From Roseobacter sp. (GTDB taxonomy: Bacteria; Pseudomonadota; Alphaproteobacteria; Rhodobacterales; Rhodobacteraceae), in NCBI GenBank assembly GCA_011050655.1, contig DRFG01000111.1:1-34869 (forward strand): 34,869 bases of DNA. Reading direction: 5' to 3'. The notes under the pieces were generated by a model. That model made no database searches, was not told the DNA's origin, and saw nothing but the letters and a program-made list of their open reading frames with translations. Numbering within the stretch: position 1 is the first letter of the stretch; each line of letters starts with the position of its first letter. Positions 23,341 to 33,398 of the stretch are shown in pieces. Position numbers and translations under genes: made by a program.

Positions 23341-24678
23341 AGCCGACGGGGCCGAAGCCTTCCCGAACGGTCCAGCCTGCACCGTCAGTAAGGTCTTGCC
23401 GCCACGGGTCGTTTTCCCGATACGTGCGCCCATTCCCATCTTTGCAATTTGCCGCGCGGTCTTTTGCGCATTGGCGCTATGACTGTACACACCGACCTGC
23501 ACATAGCTATTTCCCTTTGTCTGGACCCGCTGAGGGGCGGCAGTGACGGCAGGTTTAGTCGCAGACCTGCTGGACACAACCGGCTTGCGGCCAACCGGTG
23601 CAGCATGTGTGTTGCGCACGATGCGCTTGACCAGCTGACCGTCACGCGTCGCAAATGTAACCTCGCCCAGTTCGCGGCGCTGCTGTTCAATCGAAGTATA
23701 AGGGTAAACAAGCGGAATTTGAGCCGTCATGTCTCTGCCCGTGGATTGATTGATCAACCTACGGGGGACCGAGTTCGTCCAGATCAAAAGCATACGGGCT
23801 CGTCCGGCCAGATTTTGCTCGGCTCGATTGGGGTTCAGACGGTCGTCGGTCCAGACTTGCTTGTACCCGCGTGGGACGGCAACATTGGCAGAGGTGTTCA
23901 ACCGATTCTGGGCTACGTGTTTCGGCACGATACGGGTCGTGGCGGTTACACCGGCCACCCTACGTTCATAGGGCATAGTGGTCACCACACCCGCATGTTG
24001 ACGCTGCGCCGCAGGCACCGTCACCACGCGCCCGGCTTGCGGTACCATGATGGGTGCAGATTGCGATGCCACAATAGGTGCAGATTGCGGGCCACAGCGA
24101 ACAGCCAAACCGCGGCTATTCGAACCCGAGTAACGCTGGCTCAAGGCCGATCGGCCTGGGCACGCTCCCCCTGCGGGCACGTTTGACGCTGGCACCCTGG
24201 CGGTAGGTACAGCGACAGGGACCTTCGCAACCACAACCGGGCGCGGTGCGGTCTGACGCACAACCCTCGGGGCGGCCTTGCGCACCACTACCGGTGCGGC
24301 ACGCCGTGTCGGCACGGGGCGCGGTGTTACATTCGCTGTTGCGACACGGGCTGCGGGCTGCGCAACACTGCCGTTGTTCGGCGTGATTTGTATCGCTGTG
24401 TTTGTGTTCGTTGACGGGTTCGCTGCGGCGGTTCCGACGTTTGATGGTTTAAAACCACATACCCCCTGACGCTTCCGCGACACCCTTGGCACCCATGTGA
24501 CGTTCCCGTCTATGCCCGCGCGAATGAAAACACAGCCTTTGCTGTCTACATATTGCTTGCCCTTATAGGACATGGGTGGAAATTCGGCAGGCTGATCGCG
24601 AAAGGATTGCGCATGCAAAATGCCTCCGCTGAACACCCCCAATACGACAGCAATCGCAACGATTTTAGTTATCTTCAT
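23293..24678 (-). CDS. SPOR-domain envelope protein
   Basis: A 461-residue protein; the ATG at 24678 (GGGGGC nearby) is preferred to the GTG at 24690. It has a signal peptide (MKITKIVAIAVVLGVFSG...HAQ), a conserved N-terminal domain (FPPMSYKGKQYVDSKGCVFI with a Cys pair, including RQGVCGFKP), a low-complexity Ala/Pro/Val/Arg linker (about 100-230), and a second short domain containing WTDDRLNPNRAEQNLAGRA. The last 75 residues form a SPOR domain (SYVQVGVYSHSANAQKTARQ), which binds denuded glycan strands at division sites. Rhodobacterales homologues are common. Role: cell division or cell-wall housekeeping in the periplasm. Its end overlaps the SGNH hydrolase gene by 48 bp in opposite orientation. 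Confidence 0.9.
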   Translation of the reverse strand: MKITKIVAIAVVLGVFSGGILHAQSFRDQPAEFPPMSYKGKQYVDSKGCVFIRAGIDGNVTWVPRVSRKRQGVCGFKPSNVGTAAANPSTNTNTAIQITPNNGSVAQPAARVATANVTPRPVPTRRAAPVVVRKAAPRVVRQTAPRPVVVAKVPVAVPTARVPASNVPAGGACPGRSALSQRYSGSNSRGLAVRCGPQSAPIVASQSAPIMVPQAGRVVTVPAAQRQHAGVVTTMPYERRVAGVTATTRIVPKHVAQNRLNTSANVAVPRGYKQVWTDDRLNPNRAEQNLAGRARMLLIWTNSVPRRLINQSTGRDMTAQIPLVYPYTSIEQQRRELGEVTFATRDGQLVKRIVRNTHAAPVGRKPVVSSRSATKPAVTAAPQRVQTKGNSYVQVGVYSHSANAQKTARQIAKMGMGARIGKTTRGGKTLLTVQAGPFGKASAPSALNSLRRVGFQDAYIR

Positions 24679-24769
24679 CTGCGCCCCCACATGATATAGT
24701 AGGTGAACAATGCGCCATCACAGGATCAGAGTAAAGAGTCGCTTACTGATACGCGCCAAATTCCTAGCA

Positions 24770-25411
24770 CTATTTTGTGCCGAACATCCTGTCACCGGCA
24801 TCTCCGAGGCCCGGCACAATATAACCGGATTCATTCAGCTTTTCATCCACTGCCGCTGTCACGATCGGCACGTCAGGATGCGCTTGTTTCATGCGTGCAA
24901 TCCCCTCCGGGGCGGCAAGCAGGCACAAAAAGCGGATATTCGTTGCCCCAGCTTCCTTCAGCATATCAATTGCCGCCACGGATGAATTCCCAGTCGCCAA
25001 CATGGGATCAACCGCAATTACCAGCCGGTCATCCATTCCTTCGGGCACCTTGAAATAGTATTTAACCGGTTCCAGCGTTTTTTCATCACGGTAAAGCCCG
25101 ACAAAACCAACCCGCGCAGATGGGATCAACTCCAGCACACCATCCAAAAGACCATTGCCGGCCCGCAAGATCGAAATCAGCGCCAGCTTTTTGCCATCCA
25201 GCGTCGGCGCATCCATCGGCTGCATCGGAGTATCGATCCGCTTTGTGGTCATCGGCAGGCTTCGCGTCACCTCATAGGCCAATAACTGACTGATTTCGCG
25301 CAACAGCTGCCGAAACACTGCCGTTGGTGTCTCTTTGTCGCGCATGATCGTCAGCTTATGCTGGACCAATGGGTGATTGACAACGGTCAGGTGATCATCA
25401 GACTGGGACAT
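24770..25411 (-). CDS. upp: Uracil phosphoribosyltransferase
   Basis: A 213-residue enzyme making UMP from uracil and PRPP. Characteristic blocks: [20 protein letters not shown], the [17 protein letters not shown] loop, the PRPP loop [20 protein letters not shown], and the uracil-binding [19 protein letters not shown] at the end. Last gene of the salvage run cdd-deoA-deoB-upp; a 144-bp gap with a repeat element separates it from deoB, so it may also have its own promoter. Start supported by GGAG ten bases upstream. Confidence 0.96.
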   Translation of the reverse strand: MSQSDDHLTVVNHPLVQHKLTIMRDKETPTAVFRQLLREISQLLAYEVTRSLPMTTKRIDTPMQPMDAPTLDGKKLALISILRAGNGLLDGVLELIPSARVGFVGLYRDEKTLEPVKYYFKVPEGMDDRLVIAVDPMLATGNSSVAAIDMLKEAGATNIRFLCLLAAPEGIARMKQAHPDVPIVTAAVDEKLNESGYIVPGLGDAGDRMFGTK

Positions 25412-25490
25412 TACGGGCGCTCTCCATATTACTTGTTGAACTCTTGCCTCGAAAAGCCTGGCTTCGCAACCTTCCCAACGTCATCGCACT

Positions 25491-25550
25491 TTCATTTTGC
25501 CAAATAAACTCCGGGGGGTCGCGGCATGCCGCGATGGGGGCTGACCCCCT
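25491..25550 (+). repeat. Dispersed TTCATTTTGCC / GGGGG repeat, copy 2
   Basis: Starts TTCATTTTGCCAAATAAACT, then CCGGGGGG, then a perfect 16-bp palindrome TCGCGGCATGCCGCGA (25519-25534), and the hairpin GGGGG-CTGA-CCCCC (25536-25549). It sits between deoB and upp. The palindrome pairs TCGCGGCA with TGCCGCGA; the copy at 28527 has different bases there that still pair. Confidence 0.8.
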
Positions 25551-25555
25551 ACCCG

Positions 25556-26749
25556 CTATCTACGGACCGCTATGCCGAGATGACCAGCAATCAGCTCCGC
25601 TACGTCACGAAACCCAATTTCTCCCAAGCTTCCTTGCCCGCTACCCGTTATCAGCACAGGCGCGCGCTCACGCGTGTGATCCGTTCCAACCCATGTTGGA
25701 TCGTTACCGTGATCCGCTGTCAGCACAAGTATGTCACCGACCCGCAGTTTCCCGATCACCTTCCCAAGCTCCACATCAAACCATTCCAGCGCACGCGCAT
25801 ATCCCGCCACATCACGCCGATGCCCGTACAGGCTGTCGAATTCCACAAAATTCGCAAATGTCAGGCTGCCATCCTCCGCGGTTTTGACAAGGTCATTCAA
25901 ATGGGTCATCAAGTCGGCATCGGGTCCCTTTCGCACTTCATTGAATCCTGCCATTGAAAAGATGTCGCCAATCTTACCCACGGCATAGGTCCGCCCTCCC
26001 GCGTCCTGCACCCAGTTGCTCAGCACCGGACCCGGCGGCGTAATGGCAAAGTCACGCCGGTTCGGCGTTCGAACGAACCCCGTTTCTGCGTTCCCGGTGA
26101 AAGGGCGAGCAATCACCCGTCCCACTTTCATCTCATGGGCGACCGGCGCAATTCGCGCGCACAGATCCAGCAACCTAGCCAACCCAAAGCTTTCCTCATG
26201 GGCTGCGATCTGCAACACGCTATCCGCTGAAGTATAGCAAATTGGTAAGCCACTGGCGATGTGCTGCGCGCCCAGTTTCTCGATAATTGCAGTGCCCGGC
26301 GCATGACAATTTCCCAAAATACCTGCGGTGCCTGCCAATGACGCAAGTTTCGCAATTAAATCAGCAGGAAAAGAATTCGTAACGTCGTCAAAATAATGCC
26401 ATGCCCAAGGCACAGGCAGTCCCGCCAGCTCCCAATGTCCCGACGGAGTATCCTTGCCACGCGAAACCTCCGTGGCCGCTCCCCATGTGCCGGTCAAAGG
26501 CCGATCCCATCCATGGACACGCATGCCACTTGCAAGCTCCACCGCGCGGCCCAATCCCATCGCCATCATGTGCGGCACATGTAGATGCCCACGACGGCCA
26601 TCGTCCGCTCGGCCTTCGGCACAGGCCTGAGCAATATGCCCAATCGTATTCGCTCCGCTATCGGGCACCGCACCATTGAAAAACGTATGCGCATCAGGTG
26701 CGCCACCGATGCCGACAGAATCCAGGACAACCAGAAACGCGCGCGCCAT
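25556..26749 (-). CDS. deoB: Phosphopentomutase
   Basis: A 397-residue member of the alkaline-phosphatase superfamily that interconverts (deoxy)ribose 1- and 5-phosphate. N-terminal metal site [19 protein letters not shown], then [17 protein letters not shown] (with the phosphoacceptor threonine), the cap domain, and the C-terminal ligands [20 protein letters not shown]. The start is ATG overlapping the deoA stop by one base (TGATG), so translation is coupled to deoA. It converts the sugar phosphate released by DeoA for entry to central metabolism; no deoC lies in this window. Confidence 0.96.
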   Translation of the reverse strand: MARAFLVVLDSVGIGGAPDAHTFFNGAVPDSGANTIGHIAQACAEGRADDGRRGHLHVPHMMAMGLGRAVELASGMRVHGWDRPLTGTWGAATEVSRGKDTPSGHWELAGLPVPWAWHYFDDVTNSFPADLIAKLASLAGTAGILGNCHAPGTAIIEKLGAQHIASGLPICYTSADSVLQIAAHEESFGLARLLDLCARIAPVAHEMKVGRVIARPFTGNAETGFVRTPNRRDFAITPPGPVLSNWVQDAGGRTYAVGKIGDIFSMAGFNEVRKGPDADLMTHLNDLVKTAEDGSLTFANFVEFDSLYGHRRDVAGYARALEWFDVELGKVIGKLRVGDILVLTADHGNDPTWVGTDHTRERAPVLITGSGQGSLGEIGFRDVAELIAGHLGIAVRR

Positions 26750-28053
26750 CAGCCAACCCGCTCCACAATCAAATCAGGCGGTGCAACTGGCTCAGACGAA
26801 ATCGTAATCGCCGCGCGGATAGCCTTTGCCGCCTTTTCAGCGTCAACATTGCGTACGGCGTGCACCACCGCCAGCGGAGAGCGCTGCGATACACGTGTCC
26901 CCAAACGCACCACATCGGATATTCCCACGGCGGTGTTTATCTGGTCGCCTTCGATCACACGCCCCCCACCCAATGCCACCACGGCAAGCCCCAATGCCTC
27001 CCCATCAATGGCAGTTACATACCCACTTGCTGACGACCACACCTCACCAATGATCGTCGCCTCGGGTAAAAACCGGCTCCAGTTCTCTACAAATTGTGTG
27101 GGTCCGCCCATTGCGGCGACCATTCTGCCAAATCTCTCGGCTGCGCGACCTGAACGGATCGCACCGACGATCGCATCGGCACCCGTCTGAACATCCCCGG
27201 CCAGACCCGCGTTGGCCAGCAACACACCGCCCAAGGCCGCGCAAACTGAAACCACTGGGCCGCTGACCTGCCCCGTTAGCACCCGCATCACTTCAGCGAT
27301 TTCCAGCCCATTTCCCAAACTCGGAACCAAAGGCTGGCTCATATCGCTGATGATCGCTGTGGTTCGGCAACCGCTGGCATTGGCCGTCTTGGTCAGCGCG
27401 GCAGCCAAAGCCTGCGCCTGCCCAAGGTCCTTCATGAAGGCCCCGCTCCCCACCTTGACGTCCAATACCAACCCATCAAGGCCAGCAGCCAGCTTTTTCG
27501 ACAATATCGACGCCGTAATCAGATCAAGACTGTCAACCGTCGAAGACACATCTCGCACTGCGTAAAGCCGCTTGTCCGCTGGTGCTATGTCATCTGTCGC
27601 ACCGACTATTGCACAGCCCACTTGCATGACAATCTGGCGAAACTTCGTTTCATCGACCTGAGTGTTCAGACCGGGGATCGCCTCGATCTTGTCCAAGGTG
27701 CCGCCAGTATGCCCCAAACCACGCCCCGAGATCATCGGCACATAGGCACCGCATGCCGCAAGAGCTGGGGCCAAGACAAGACTGACACAATCGCCCACCC
27801 CACCGGTCGAATGCTTATCCAGCACTGGCCCGTCCAAGTTCCACGAAAACACTCGTCCACTGTCACGCATCGCCAAGGTAAGCGCGACACGCCCGACATC
27901 ACTTAACCCGACCTGACACACCCCCATTGCAAACGCACCAGCCTGGGCGTCACTGACACGCCCATCCGCCAACGCCGTCGCAAACCAGACCAGTTCCTCG
28001 CGGGTGGGTGACTGTCGATGCCGCAACTTGGCAAGAATGGCGCGGGCGCTCAC
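26749..28053 (-). CDS. deoA: Thymidine phosphorylase
   Basis: A 434-residue class II nucleoside phosphorylase that splits thymidine (and deoxyuridine) into base and deoxyribose 1-phosphate. It has the family signature [19 protein letters not shown] and [20 protein letters not shown], plus [13 protein letters not shown] for phosphate. The start is GTG, three bases after the cdd stop; no strong ribosome binding site, consistent with coupling. Second gene of the operon. Confidence 0.96.
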   Translation of the reverse strand: MSARAILAKLRHRQSPTREELVWFATALADGRVSDAQAGAFAMGVCQVGLSDVGRVALTLAMRDSGRVFSWNLDGPVLDKHSTGGVGDCVSLVLAPALAACGAYVPMISGRGLGHTGGTLDKIEAIPGLNTQVDETKFRQIVMQVGCAIVGATDDIAPADKRLYAVRDVSSTVDSLDLITASILSKKLAAGLDGLVLDVKVGSGAFMKDLGQAQALAAALTKTANASGCRTTAIISDMSQPLVPSLGNGLEIAEVMRVLTGQVSGPVVSVCAALGGVLLANAGLAGDVQTGADAIVGAIRSGRAAERFGRMVAAMGGPTQFVENWSRFLPEATIIGEVWSSASGYVTAIDGEALGLAVVALGGGRVIEGDQINTAVGISDVVRLGTRVSQRSPLAVVHAVRNVDAEKAAKAIRAAITISSEPVAPPDLIVERVG

Positions 28054-28056
28054 GGC

Positions 28057-28452
28057 TTAATGCTCCATATGCGCGCGGCCAAACGCCCCGGGCAATAATT
28101 CAGAAAGTGTCATCGTTTCTTCGACTCCCGCCATCGTGCCCATCGTGACCATTGCATCCGCCTTGCCAAACTCCGCCATTTTTTGACGGCAGCCGCCACA
28201 TGGCGTCACCGGCAAAGGATTGCCCGAAATCACATAAGCCTCAACAAATTCGGTCTCGCCTGTGGCCACCATCGCAGCGATGGCCCCAGCTTCGGCGCAG
28301 GTTCCTTCAGGATAAGCAACGTTCTCGACATTGCAGCCGACGTATATTCTGCCGGACACGCCCCGCAACGCAGCTCCGACCTGAAAATTCGAATATGGCG
28401 CATAGGCGTTCGCCCATACTTCAATGGCATTCTTACGCAGATCGTCTGTCAT
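28057..28452 (-). CDS. cdd: Cytidine deaminase
   Basis: A 131-residue tetramer-type cytidine deaminase converting (deoxy)cytidine to (deoxy)uridine. The zinc site is complete: CNVENVAYPEGTCAEAGAIA (Cys-Ala-Glu with proton-shuttle Glu) and PCGGCRQKMAEF. I start at the ATG at 28452, where GGGGGAAGC precedes; the open frame upstream to 28506 lacks family sequence. First gene of the operon; a repeat element lies about 75-135 bp upstream. Confidence 0.95.
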   Translation of the reverse strand: MTDDLRKNAIEVWANAYAPYSNFQVGAALRGVSGRIYVGCNVENVAYPEGTCAEAGAIAAMVATGETEFVEAYVISGNPLPVTPCGGCRQKMAEFGKADAMVTMGTMAGVEETMTLSELLPGAFGRAHMEH

Positions 28453-28526
28453 GCTTCCCCCGTTTGTAAAAACTATAAAAACCTTTACCCAAAGTTGCGA
28501 TGGCAAAAGAGATAAAAAACCCCAGC

Positions 28527-28587
28527 TTCATTTTGCCAAAGAAACTCCGGGGGAATCGTGGCTTGTCACGATGGGGGCTGGCCCCCT
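28527..28587 (+). repeat. Dispersed TTCATTTTGCC / GGGGG repeat, copy 3
   Basis: Starts TTCATTTTGCCAAAGAAACT, then CCGGGGG, the stem TCGTG / CACGA (28556-28560 and 28567-28571), and GGGGGC / GCCCCC (28573-28586). Lies between the divergent cdd and maeB genes, same orientation as copy 2, so the two copies bracket cdd-deoA-deoB as direct repeats about 3 kb apart. Confidence 0.8.
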
Positions 28588-28645
28588 CTACACGCGCAAA
28601 GAGAATGCCCACGTAAAATGCCCGGTTGGCGCACTCAAAAAAATA

Positions 28646-28659
28646 GTTTAACGCTAAAC
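28646..28659. promoter_or_regulatory. Inverted repeat upstream of maeB (possible operator)
   Basis: GTTTA (28646-28650), ACGC, TAAAC (28655-28659), a short inverted repeat 25 bp before the malic enzyme ATG. It lies where an operator or the initial transcribed region would be. Short arms, so chance occurrence is possible. Confidence 0.3.
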
Positions 28660-28684
28660 CATTCTTTTCAAGGAACCACCCAAC

Positions 28685-30958
28685 ATGACCGATGCGCCTA
28701 ACCTGCGCCAAGCTGCGCTCGATTATCACGCCCTTCCAAAACCTGGAAAGCTAGAGGTGCGCGCAACCAAACCCCTAGCAAACGGTCGCGATCTTGCTCG
28801 CGCCTATTCACCAGGCGTAGCTGAAGCCTGTCTCGAGATCAAAGCCGATCCATCGACGGCCGCGCTGTACACTACTCGTGCTAATCTAGTTGGCGTGGTC
28901 ACGAACGGCACTGCGGTTTTGGGGTTGGGCAATATAGGGGCGTTGGCGTCGAAACCGGTGATGGAGGGCAAGGCGGTTCTATTTAAAAAGTTCGCCAACA
29001 TCGATTGCTTCGATATCGAACTTGACGAACATGACCCCGAAAAGCTGGCTGATCTGGTGTGTGCGCTTGAACCCACCTTCGGTGCCATCAACCTTGAGGA
29101 CATCAAAGCCCCCGATTGCTTTACCGTCGAACGTATCTGCCGCGAACGCATGAACATACCGGTGTTTCATGACGATCAGCACGGCACGGCGATCGTGGTC
29201 GGTGCGGCAGTCAAAAACGCGCTTTTCGTTGCCAACAAGAAATTCGAGGACATCAAGATTGTTTCTACCGGTGGCGGGGCGGCGGGCATCGCTTGTCTGA
29301 ATATGCTGCTGAAACTTGGGGTGAAGCGCGAAAATGTCTGGCTCTGCGATATCCATGGCTTGGTCTATGAAGGTCGAGAGATCGACATGAACCCGATCAA
29401 ATCCGAATATGCACAGAAGTCTGACCTGCGCGATCTGGATGATGTGATCCACGATGCCGATCTTTTTCTAGGGCTTTCCGGTCCGGGCGTCCTTAGCCCA
29501 GAGATGGTTCAGAAAATGACCGCTCGTCCTATCATATTTGCACTTGCCAACCCCACGCCTGAAATCATGCCAGAGTTGGCCCGTGCGGTGGCACCGGACG
29601 CAATCATAGCAACCGGGCGTTCGGATTTTCCCAATCAGGTCAATAACGTGTTATGTTTTCCGTTCATCTTTCGCGGTGCACTTGATGTGGGCGCGACCAC
29701 GATCAACGACGAAATGAAGATTGCCTGCATTGACGGTATCGCCGCTCTTGCCCGCGCGACCACATCGGCCGAAGCCGCCGCAGCCTATCAAGGCGAACAG
29801 CTGACCTTTGGCGCTGAGTATCTTATCCCAAAGCCCTTTGACCCGCGTTTGATCGGCGTCGTGTCCAGCGCCGTCGCCAAGGCCGCGATGGAAACTGGCG
29901 TCGCCACTCGCCCGATCGACGATCTTGCCGCCTATCGCCACAAGCTGGATAGCTCGGTTTTCAAATCGTCCATGCTCATGCGTCCGGTATTTGAAGCCGC
30001 ACGCGCCGCGCCGCGCCGTATCGTCTTTGCCGAAGGCGAAGACGAACGCGTATTGCGGGCCGCTCAGGCCATGGTCGAAGAAACCAGCGAACGTCCCATC
30101 CTCATCGGGCGCCCAGAAGTGATTGAGCGGCGCATTGAAAAGGCAGGGCTTACGATAAAATTGGGCGAAACCGTCGATTTGGTGAACCCCGAAAACGATC
30201 CGCGTTATCGAGATTATTGGGAGACTTATCACCAACTCATGGCACGCCGCGGCGTGTCCCCCGATATCGCCCGCGCGATAATGCGTACCAATACCACCGC
30301 CATCGGTGCCGTAATGGTCCACCGAGAAGAAGCCGACAGTCTGATTTGTGGCACGTTCGGCGAATTCCGGTGGCATCTGAACTACGTTGACCAGGTTCTA
30401 GGTCGAGATGGTCGTCGCCCGCATGGTGCATTGTCACTTATGATTCTCGAAGACGGCCCGCTTTTCATTGCAGATACCCAAGTGCATTTGCATCCCACGC
30501 CGGATCAGATCGCTGAAATCGCCATCGGTGCCGCCCGGCATGTGCGGCGTTTTGGGATTGAACCGAAAATTGCTCTGTGTTCTCAAAGCCAGTTCGGCAA
30601 CCAGGGCGAAGGGACGGGAAAGCGCATGCGTGCAGCGCTCAAGTTACTGGACGAAGGTAACCATGATTTTTGCTACGAGGGCGAAATGAACATTGATGCA
30701 GCTTTGGATCCCGAGCTGCGCAGTCGCCTGCTTCCGTCCAACCGGATGGAAGGTGCCGCTAATGTGTTGGTTTTCGCGCATGCTGATGCGGCATCAGGAG
30801 TACGCAACATATTGAAAATGAAAGGCGCAGGCCTAGAGGTAGGGCCGATCCTGATGGGGATGGGTAATCGCGCCCATATAGTGTCCCCTTCAATCACCGC
30901 ACGTGGATTGTTGAACGTCGGTGCCATTGCAGGCACGCCAGTGGCGCAATACGGCTAA
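28685..30958 (+). CDS. maeB: NADP-dependent malic enzyme with phosphotransacetylase-like domain
   Basis: A 757-residue enzyme that decarboxylates malate to pyruvate, giving NADPH or NADH. Malic domain: [35 protein letters not shown], the catalytic Lys region [15 protein letters not shown] and metal ligands EDIKAPDCF with [13 protein letters not shown](P)-binding: [17 protein letters not shown]. Residues from about 430 form the phosphotransacetylase-like regulatory domain ([20 protein letters not shown] to the end), which in known enzymes senses acetyl-CoA and is not catalytic. Full length for the family. AAGGA lies about ten bases before the ATG. With PrpE and the fad genes it would help turn acetyl/propionyl-CoA-derived TCA intermediates into pyruvate. 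Confidence 0.96.
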   Translation: MTDAPNLRQAALDYHALPKPGKLEVRATKPLANGRDLARAYSPGVAEACLEIKADPSTAALYTTRANLVGVVTNGTAVLGLGNIGALASKPVMEGKAVLFKKFANIDCFDIELDEHDPEKLADLVCALEPTFGAINLEDIKAPDCFTVERICRERMNIPVFHDDQHGTAIVVGAAVKNALFVANKKFEDIKIVSTGGGAAGIACLNMLLKLGVKRENVWLCDIHGLVYEGREIDMNPIKSEYAQKSDLRDLDDVIHDADLFLGLSGPGVLSPEMVQKMTARPIIFALANPTPEIMPELARAVAPDAIIATGRSDFPNQVNNVLCFPFIFRGALDVGATTINDEMKIACIDGIAALARATTSAEAAAAYQGEQLTFGAEYLIPKPFDPRLIGVVSSAVAKAAMETGVATRPIDDLAAYRHKLDSSVFKSSMLMRPVFEAARAAPRRIVFAEGEDERVLRAAQAMVEETSERPILIGRPEVIERRIEKAGLTIKLGETVDLVNPENDPRYRDYWETYHQLMARRGVSPDIARAIMRTNTTAIGAVMVHREEADSLICGTFGEFRWHLNYVDQVLGRDGRRPHGALSLMILEDGPLFIADTQVHLHPTPDQIAEIAIGAARHVRRFGIEPKIALCSQSQFGNQGEGTGKRMRAALKLLDEGNHDFCYEGEMNIDAALDPELRSRLLPSNRMEGAANVLVFAHADAASGVRNILKMKGAGLEVGPILMGMGNRAHIVSPSITARGLLNVGAIAGTPVAQYG

Positions 30959-30986
30959 CCTATGCTTGCAAGCTGATGAAAGGATA

Positions 30987-31012
30987 GACGCCGCCTTTGC
31001 GGCGGCGGCGTC
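30987..31012. terminator. GC-rich hairpin after maeB
   Basis: GACGCCGCC (30987-30995) pairs with GGCGGCGTC (31004-31012), a 9-bp stem 28 bp after the maeB stop and before the minus-strand small gene (stop 31031). Likely shared terminator of the converging units; no T-run. Confidence 0.6.
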
Positions 31013-31030
31013 CTCATCACTCAGACCGGG

Positions 31031-31159
31031 TTACTTTACTGATTTGCCGCCTTTCGCGGCGAACACCGGTTTGATATCTGCTACAACGCTGGCCATCGGC
31101 TTGGCCGGACGCGCATCTGCTTTGGCCTTTTTCTTTTTATTCGCGATCTTATCACCCAT
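31031..31159 (-). CDS. Lysine-rich 42-residue protein
   Basis: A short frame, MGDKIANKKKKAKADARPAK then PMASVVADIKPVFAAKGGKS and VK. AAGGA lies eight bases before the ATG, and the frame ends cleanly near a hairpin terminator. Eleven of 42 residues are lysine, giving a strongly basic protein that might bind nucleic acid or ribosomes. I do not recognise a family. Too short to judge by composition alone, but ribosome site, terminator position and codon pattern agree. The opposite-strand frame 30921-31175 looks like its shadow. Confidence 0.55.
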   Translation of the reverse strand: MGDKIANKKKKAKADARPAKPMASVVADIKPVFAAKGGKSVK

Positions 31160-31442
31160 TGCCTTCATCCTTTGATCAAAGACTCAGAGGCAGCCGTGTG
31201 CCGCCCCTGACCAAACCATGCGGCAACACGCGAATACTTCTCATATGAAATCGACATTGCGGCACGTTTTCGACAAGGGAGGGGATTAAGGTTTTGCTAG
31301 CGGCGTGAAAGATCATGAGTGGGAAGGTCCGACGCGGCGCTATTTTGGCAGCATAACCCGACAACGTCATGCTCAACATCCTTGCCCTTCCCCGCTTTGG
31401 TGACATACCACATTCCCATGCGATCACGGGAGGGAGCAATAC

Positions 31443-33338
31443 ATGGGCTATCACGAGACTTACAAACGCTGGCAAGACGACCCCGAAGCCTATTGGCTGG
31501 AGCAGGCGAAAGCCATTGATTGGACCGAGGCCCCCACCAAAGCCTTATTCGAAAAAGGCGAAGATCTGTACGAATGGTTTGCCGACGCAAAGGTAAACGG
31601 TTGTTACAATGCAGTGGATCGGCATGTTGCCAATGGCCGAGCTGATCAAGTTGCGATTATCCACGACAGCCCGATCACCGGCACCAAGACCAAAATTACA
31701 TTTGCCGAATTGCAAACCCGTGTCGCCGCAGTAGCGGGTGTGTTGCGGGCCAATGGAATCGGCAAGGGTGACCGCGTAATTATTTATATGCCGATGGTTC
31801 CCGAAGCTGTCGAAGCAATGCTGGCCTGTGCTCGGATCGGTGCCGTGCATTCGGTGGTATTTGGTGGATTCGCTGCAAACGAATTGGCCGTGCGCATAAA
31901 TGACTGCACCCCAAAGGCAATCATTGCCGCTTCTTGCGGGCTCGAGCCGAACCGAATTGTCGCGTATAAACCTCTACTGGACAGCGCCATCGAACAATCG
32001 CAGCATAAGCCTGACTTTTGCCTGATCTTGCAGCGCGAACGATCTAAGTGCGACTTGATAGAAGGTCGCGATCTTGACTGGCATGCAGCGCAGGTTGGTG
32101 TCGCTCCTGCCGACTGCGTTCCCGTCGAAGGCAATCATCCCGCCTACATACTCTATACCTCCGGGACCACAGGTGCCCCCAAGGGTGTCATACGCCAAAC
32201 AGCCGGTCATCTGGTCGCACTGAACTGGACGATGAAAAACATCTATGATGTCGATCCCGGTGATGTCTTTTGGGCTGCGTCCGATGTCGGGTGGGTCGTG
32301 GGGCACAGCTACATCTGCTATGGCCCCCTGATCCACGGTAATACGACCGTTGTCTTCGAAGGCAAACCGGTCGGCACGCCCGATGCGGGCACGTTTTGGC
32401 GCATCATTTCCGAACATAATGTCCGCAGTTTCTTTACCGCCCCGACCGCCATCCGTGCGGTGAAACGCGAAGACCCCAAAGGCGAAGAAATCGGTAAATA
32501 CGACATTTCGTGCTTGCGTGCGCTGTATCTTGCAGGTGAACGTGCCGACCCCGACACGGTGGTGTGGGCACAGAACAAGTTAGGGAAGCCCGTGTATGAT
32601 CATTGGTGGCAGACCGAAACCGGCTATACTATCGCGGGCAACCCCGCCGGGCTAGAGGCACTGCCGGTCAAGCTTGGCTCGCCCACAGTGCCGATGCCGG
32701 GCTATGATGTGCAGATCTTAGACGAAGCAGGCCACCGTCAATCGCCCGGCACATTGGGCGCGATCGCAATCAAGTTGCCGCTGCCCCCCGGCACATTGCC
32801 AACCCTCTGGAATGCCGAAGATCGGTTTCGCAAAAGCTACCTTACAACCTTCCCAGGCTATTACGAGACCGGCGACGCCGGGATGATCGATGAGGATGGG
32901 TATCTCTATATCATGGCGCGCACCGATGACGTGATCAATGTTGCAGGGCATCGCCTGTCGACCGGTGCCATGGAAGAAATCCTAGCAAATCATCCCGACG
33001 TCGCCGAATGCGCAGTTGTCGGAGTAAGTGACGCCTTAAAGGGACAAATACCATTGGGCTTGGTATGCCTCTCCAAAGGGGTAAACCGCCCCCACGACGT
33101 AATCAGCGCGGAATGTGCCAAGATGGTTCGAGAACAGATCGGCCCGGTGGCCGCGTACAAAGTAACGCTTGTTGTGGATCGTCTGCCAAAGACCCGGTCC
33201 GGAAAAATTCTCCGGGCGACGATCGTCAAGCTGGCAGATAACGAACCTTTCAAGATGCCCGCGACAATAGATGACCCTGATATTTTAGACGAAATCAAGC
33301 AATCACTTCAAACTGTAGGGTACGCAGCAGAGGTATAA
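31443..33338 (+). CDS. prpE: Propionyl-CoA synthetase
   Basis: A 631-residue acetyl-CoA synthetase-like ligase that activates propionate (and, in roseobacters, acrylate-related acids) with ATP and CoA. The start YHETYKRWQDDPEAYWLEQA is typical of PrpE rather than Acs. Motifs: LYTSGTTGAPKGVIRQT, the DVGWVVGHSYICYGPL and DHWWQTETGY region, YETGDAGMIDEDGYLYIMAR, DDVINVAGHRLSTGAMEE, and the catalytic Lys in KTRSGKILRATI. GGGAGGGAG precedes the ATG. Monocistronic, closed by a hairpin terminator. Propionyl-CoA from odd-chain acids or DMSP would need a carboxylase/mutase or methylcitrate route not seen here. Confidence 0.94.
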   Translation: MGYHETYKRWQDDPEAYWLEQAKAIDWTEAPTKALFEKGEDLYEWFADAKVNGCYNAVDRHVANGRADQVAIIHDSPITGTKTKITFAELQTRVAAVAGVLRANGIGKGDRVIIYMPMVPEAVEAMLACARIGAVHSVVFGGFAANELAVRINDCTPKAIIAASCGLEPNRIVAYKPLLDSAIEQSQHKPDFCLILQRERSKCDLIEGRDLDWHAAQVGVAPADCVPVEGNHPAYILYTSGTTGAPKGVIRQTAGHLVALNWTMKNIYDVDPGDVFWAASDVGWVVGHSYICYGPLIHGNTTVVFEGKPVGTPDAGTFWRIISEHNVRSFFTAPTAIRAVKREDPKGEEIGKYDISCLRALYLAGERADPDTVVWAQNKLGKPVYDHWWQTETGYTIAGNPAGLEALPVKLGSPTVPMPGYDVQILDEAGHRQSPGTLGAIAIKLPLPPGTLPTLWNAEDRFRKSYLTTFPGYYETGDAGMIDEDGYLYIMARTDDVINVAGHRLSTGAMEEILANHPDVAECAVVGVSDALKGQIPLGLVCLSKGVNRPHDVISAECAKMVREQIGPVAAYKVTLVVDRLPKTRSGKILRATIVKLADNEPFKMPATIDDPDILDEIKQSLQTVGYAAEV

Positions 33339-33356
33339 TCGGAATTTAAAACGCAA

Positions 33357-33381
33357 AAAGGCGGCCAGAACGGCCGCCTTT
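33357..33381. terminator. Bidirectional intrinsic terminator between prpE and csbD-like gene
   Basis: AAAGGCGGCC (33357-33366) pairs perfectly with GGCCGCCTTT (33372-33381) around AGAAC. On the minus strand it continues into a T-rich stretch, so it ends both prpE (stop 33338) and the CsbD-like gene (stop 33399). Confidence 0.88.
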
Positions 33382-33398
33382 CATAGTCAATGAAATGC

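Noticed and set aside
26585-27190. 201-residue plus-strand frame antisense to deoB/deoA
   Set aside because: Spans the ends of two well-supported genes and has low-complexity Ser/Thr/Pro composition.
29651-30376. 241-residue minus-strand frame antisense to maeB
   Set aside because: Shadow of the malic enzyme; no family resemblance.
30921-31175. Plus-strand 84-residue frame with a hydrophobic end after maeB
   Set aside because: It overlaps the maeB end and is the reverse reading of the lysine-rich small gene, whose AAA/AAG codons give the false Phe/Leu stretch. No ribosome binding site.
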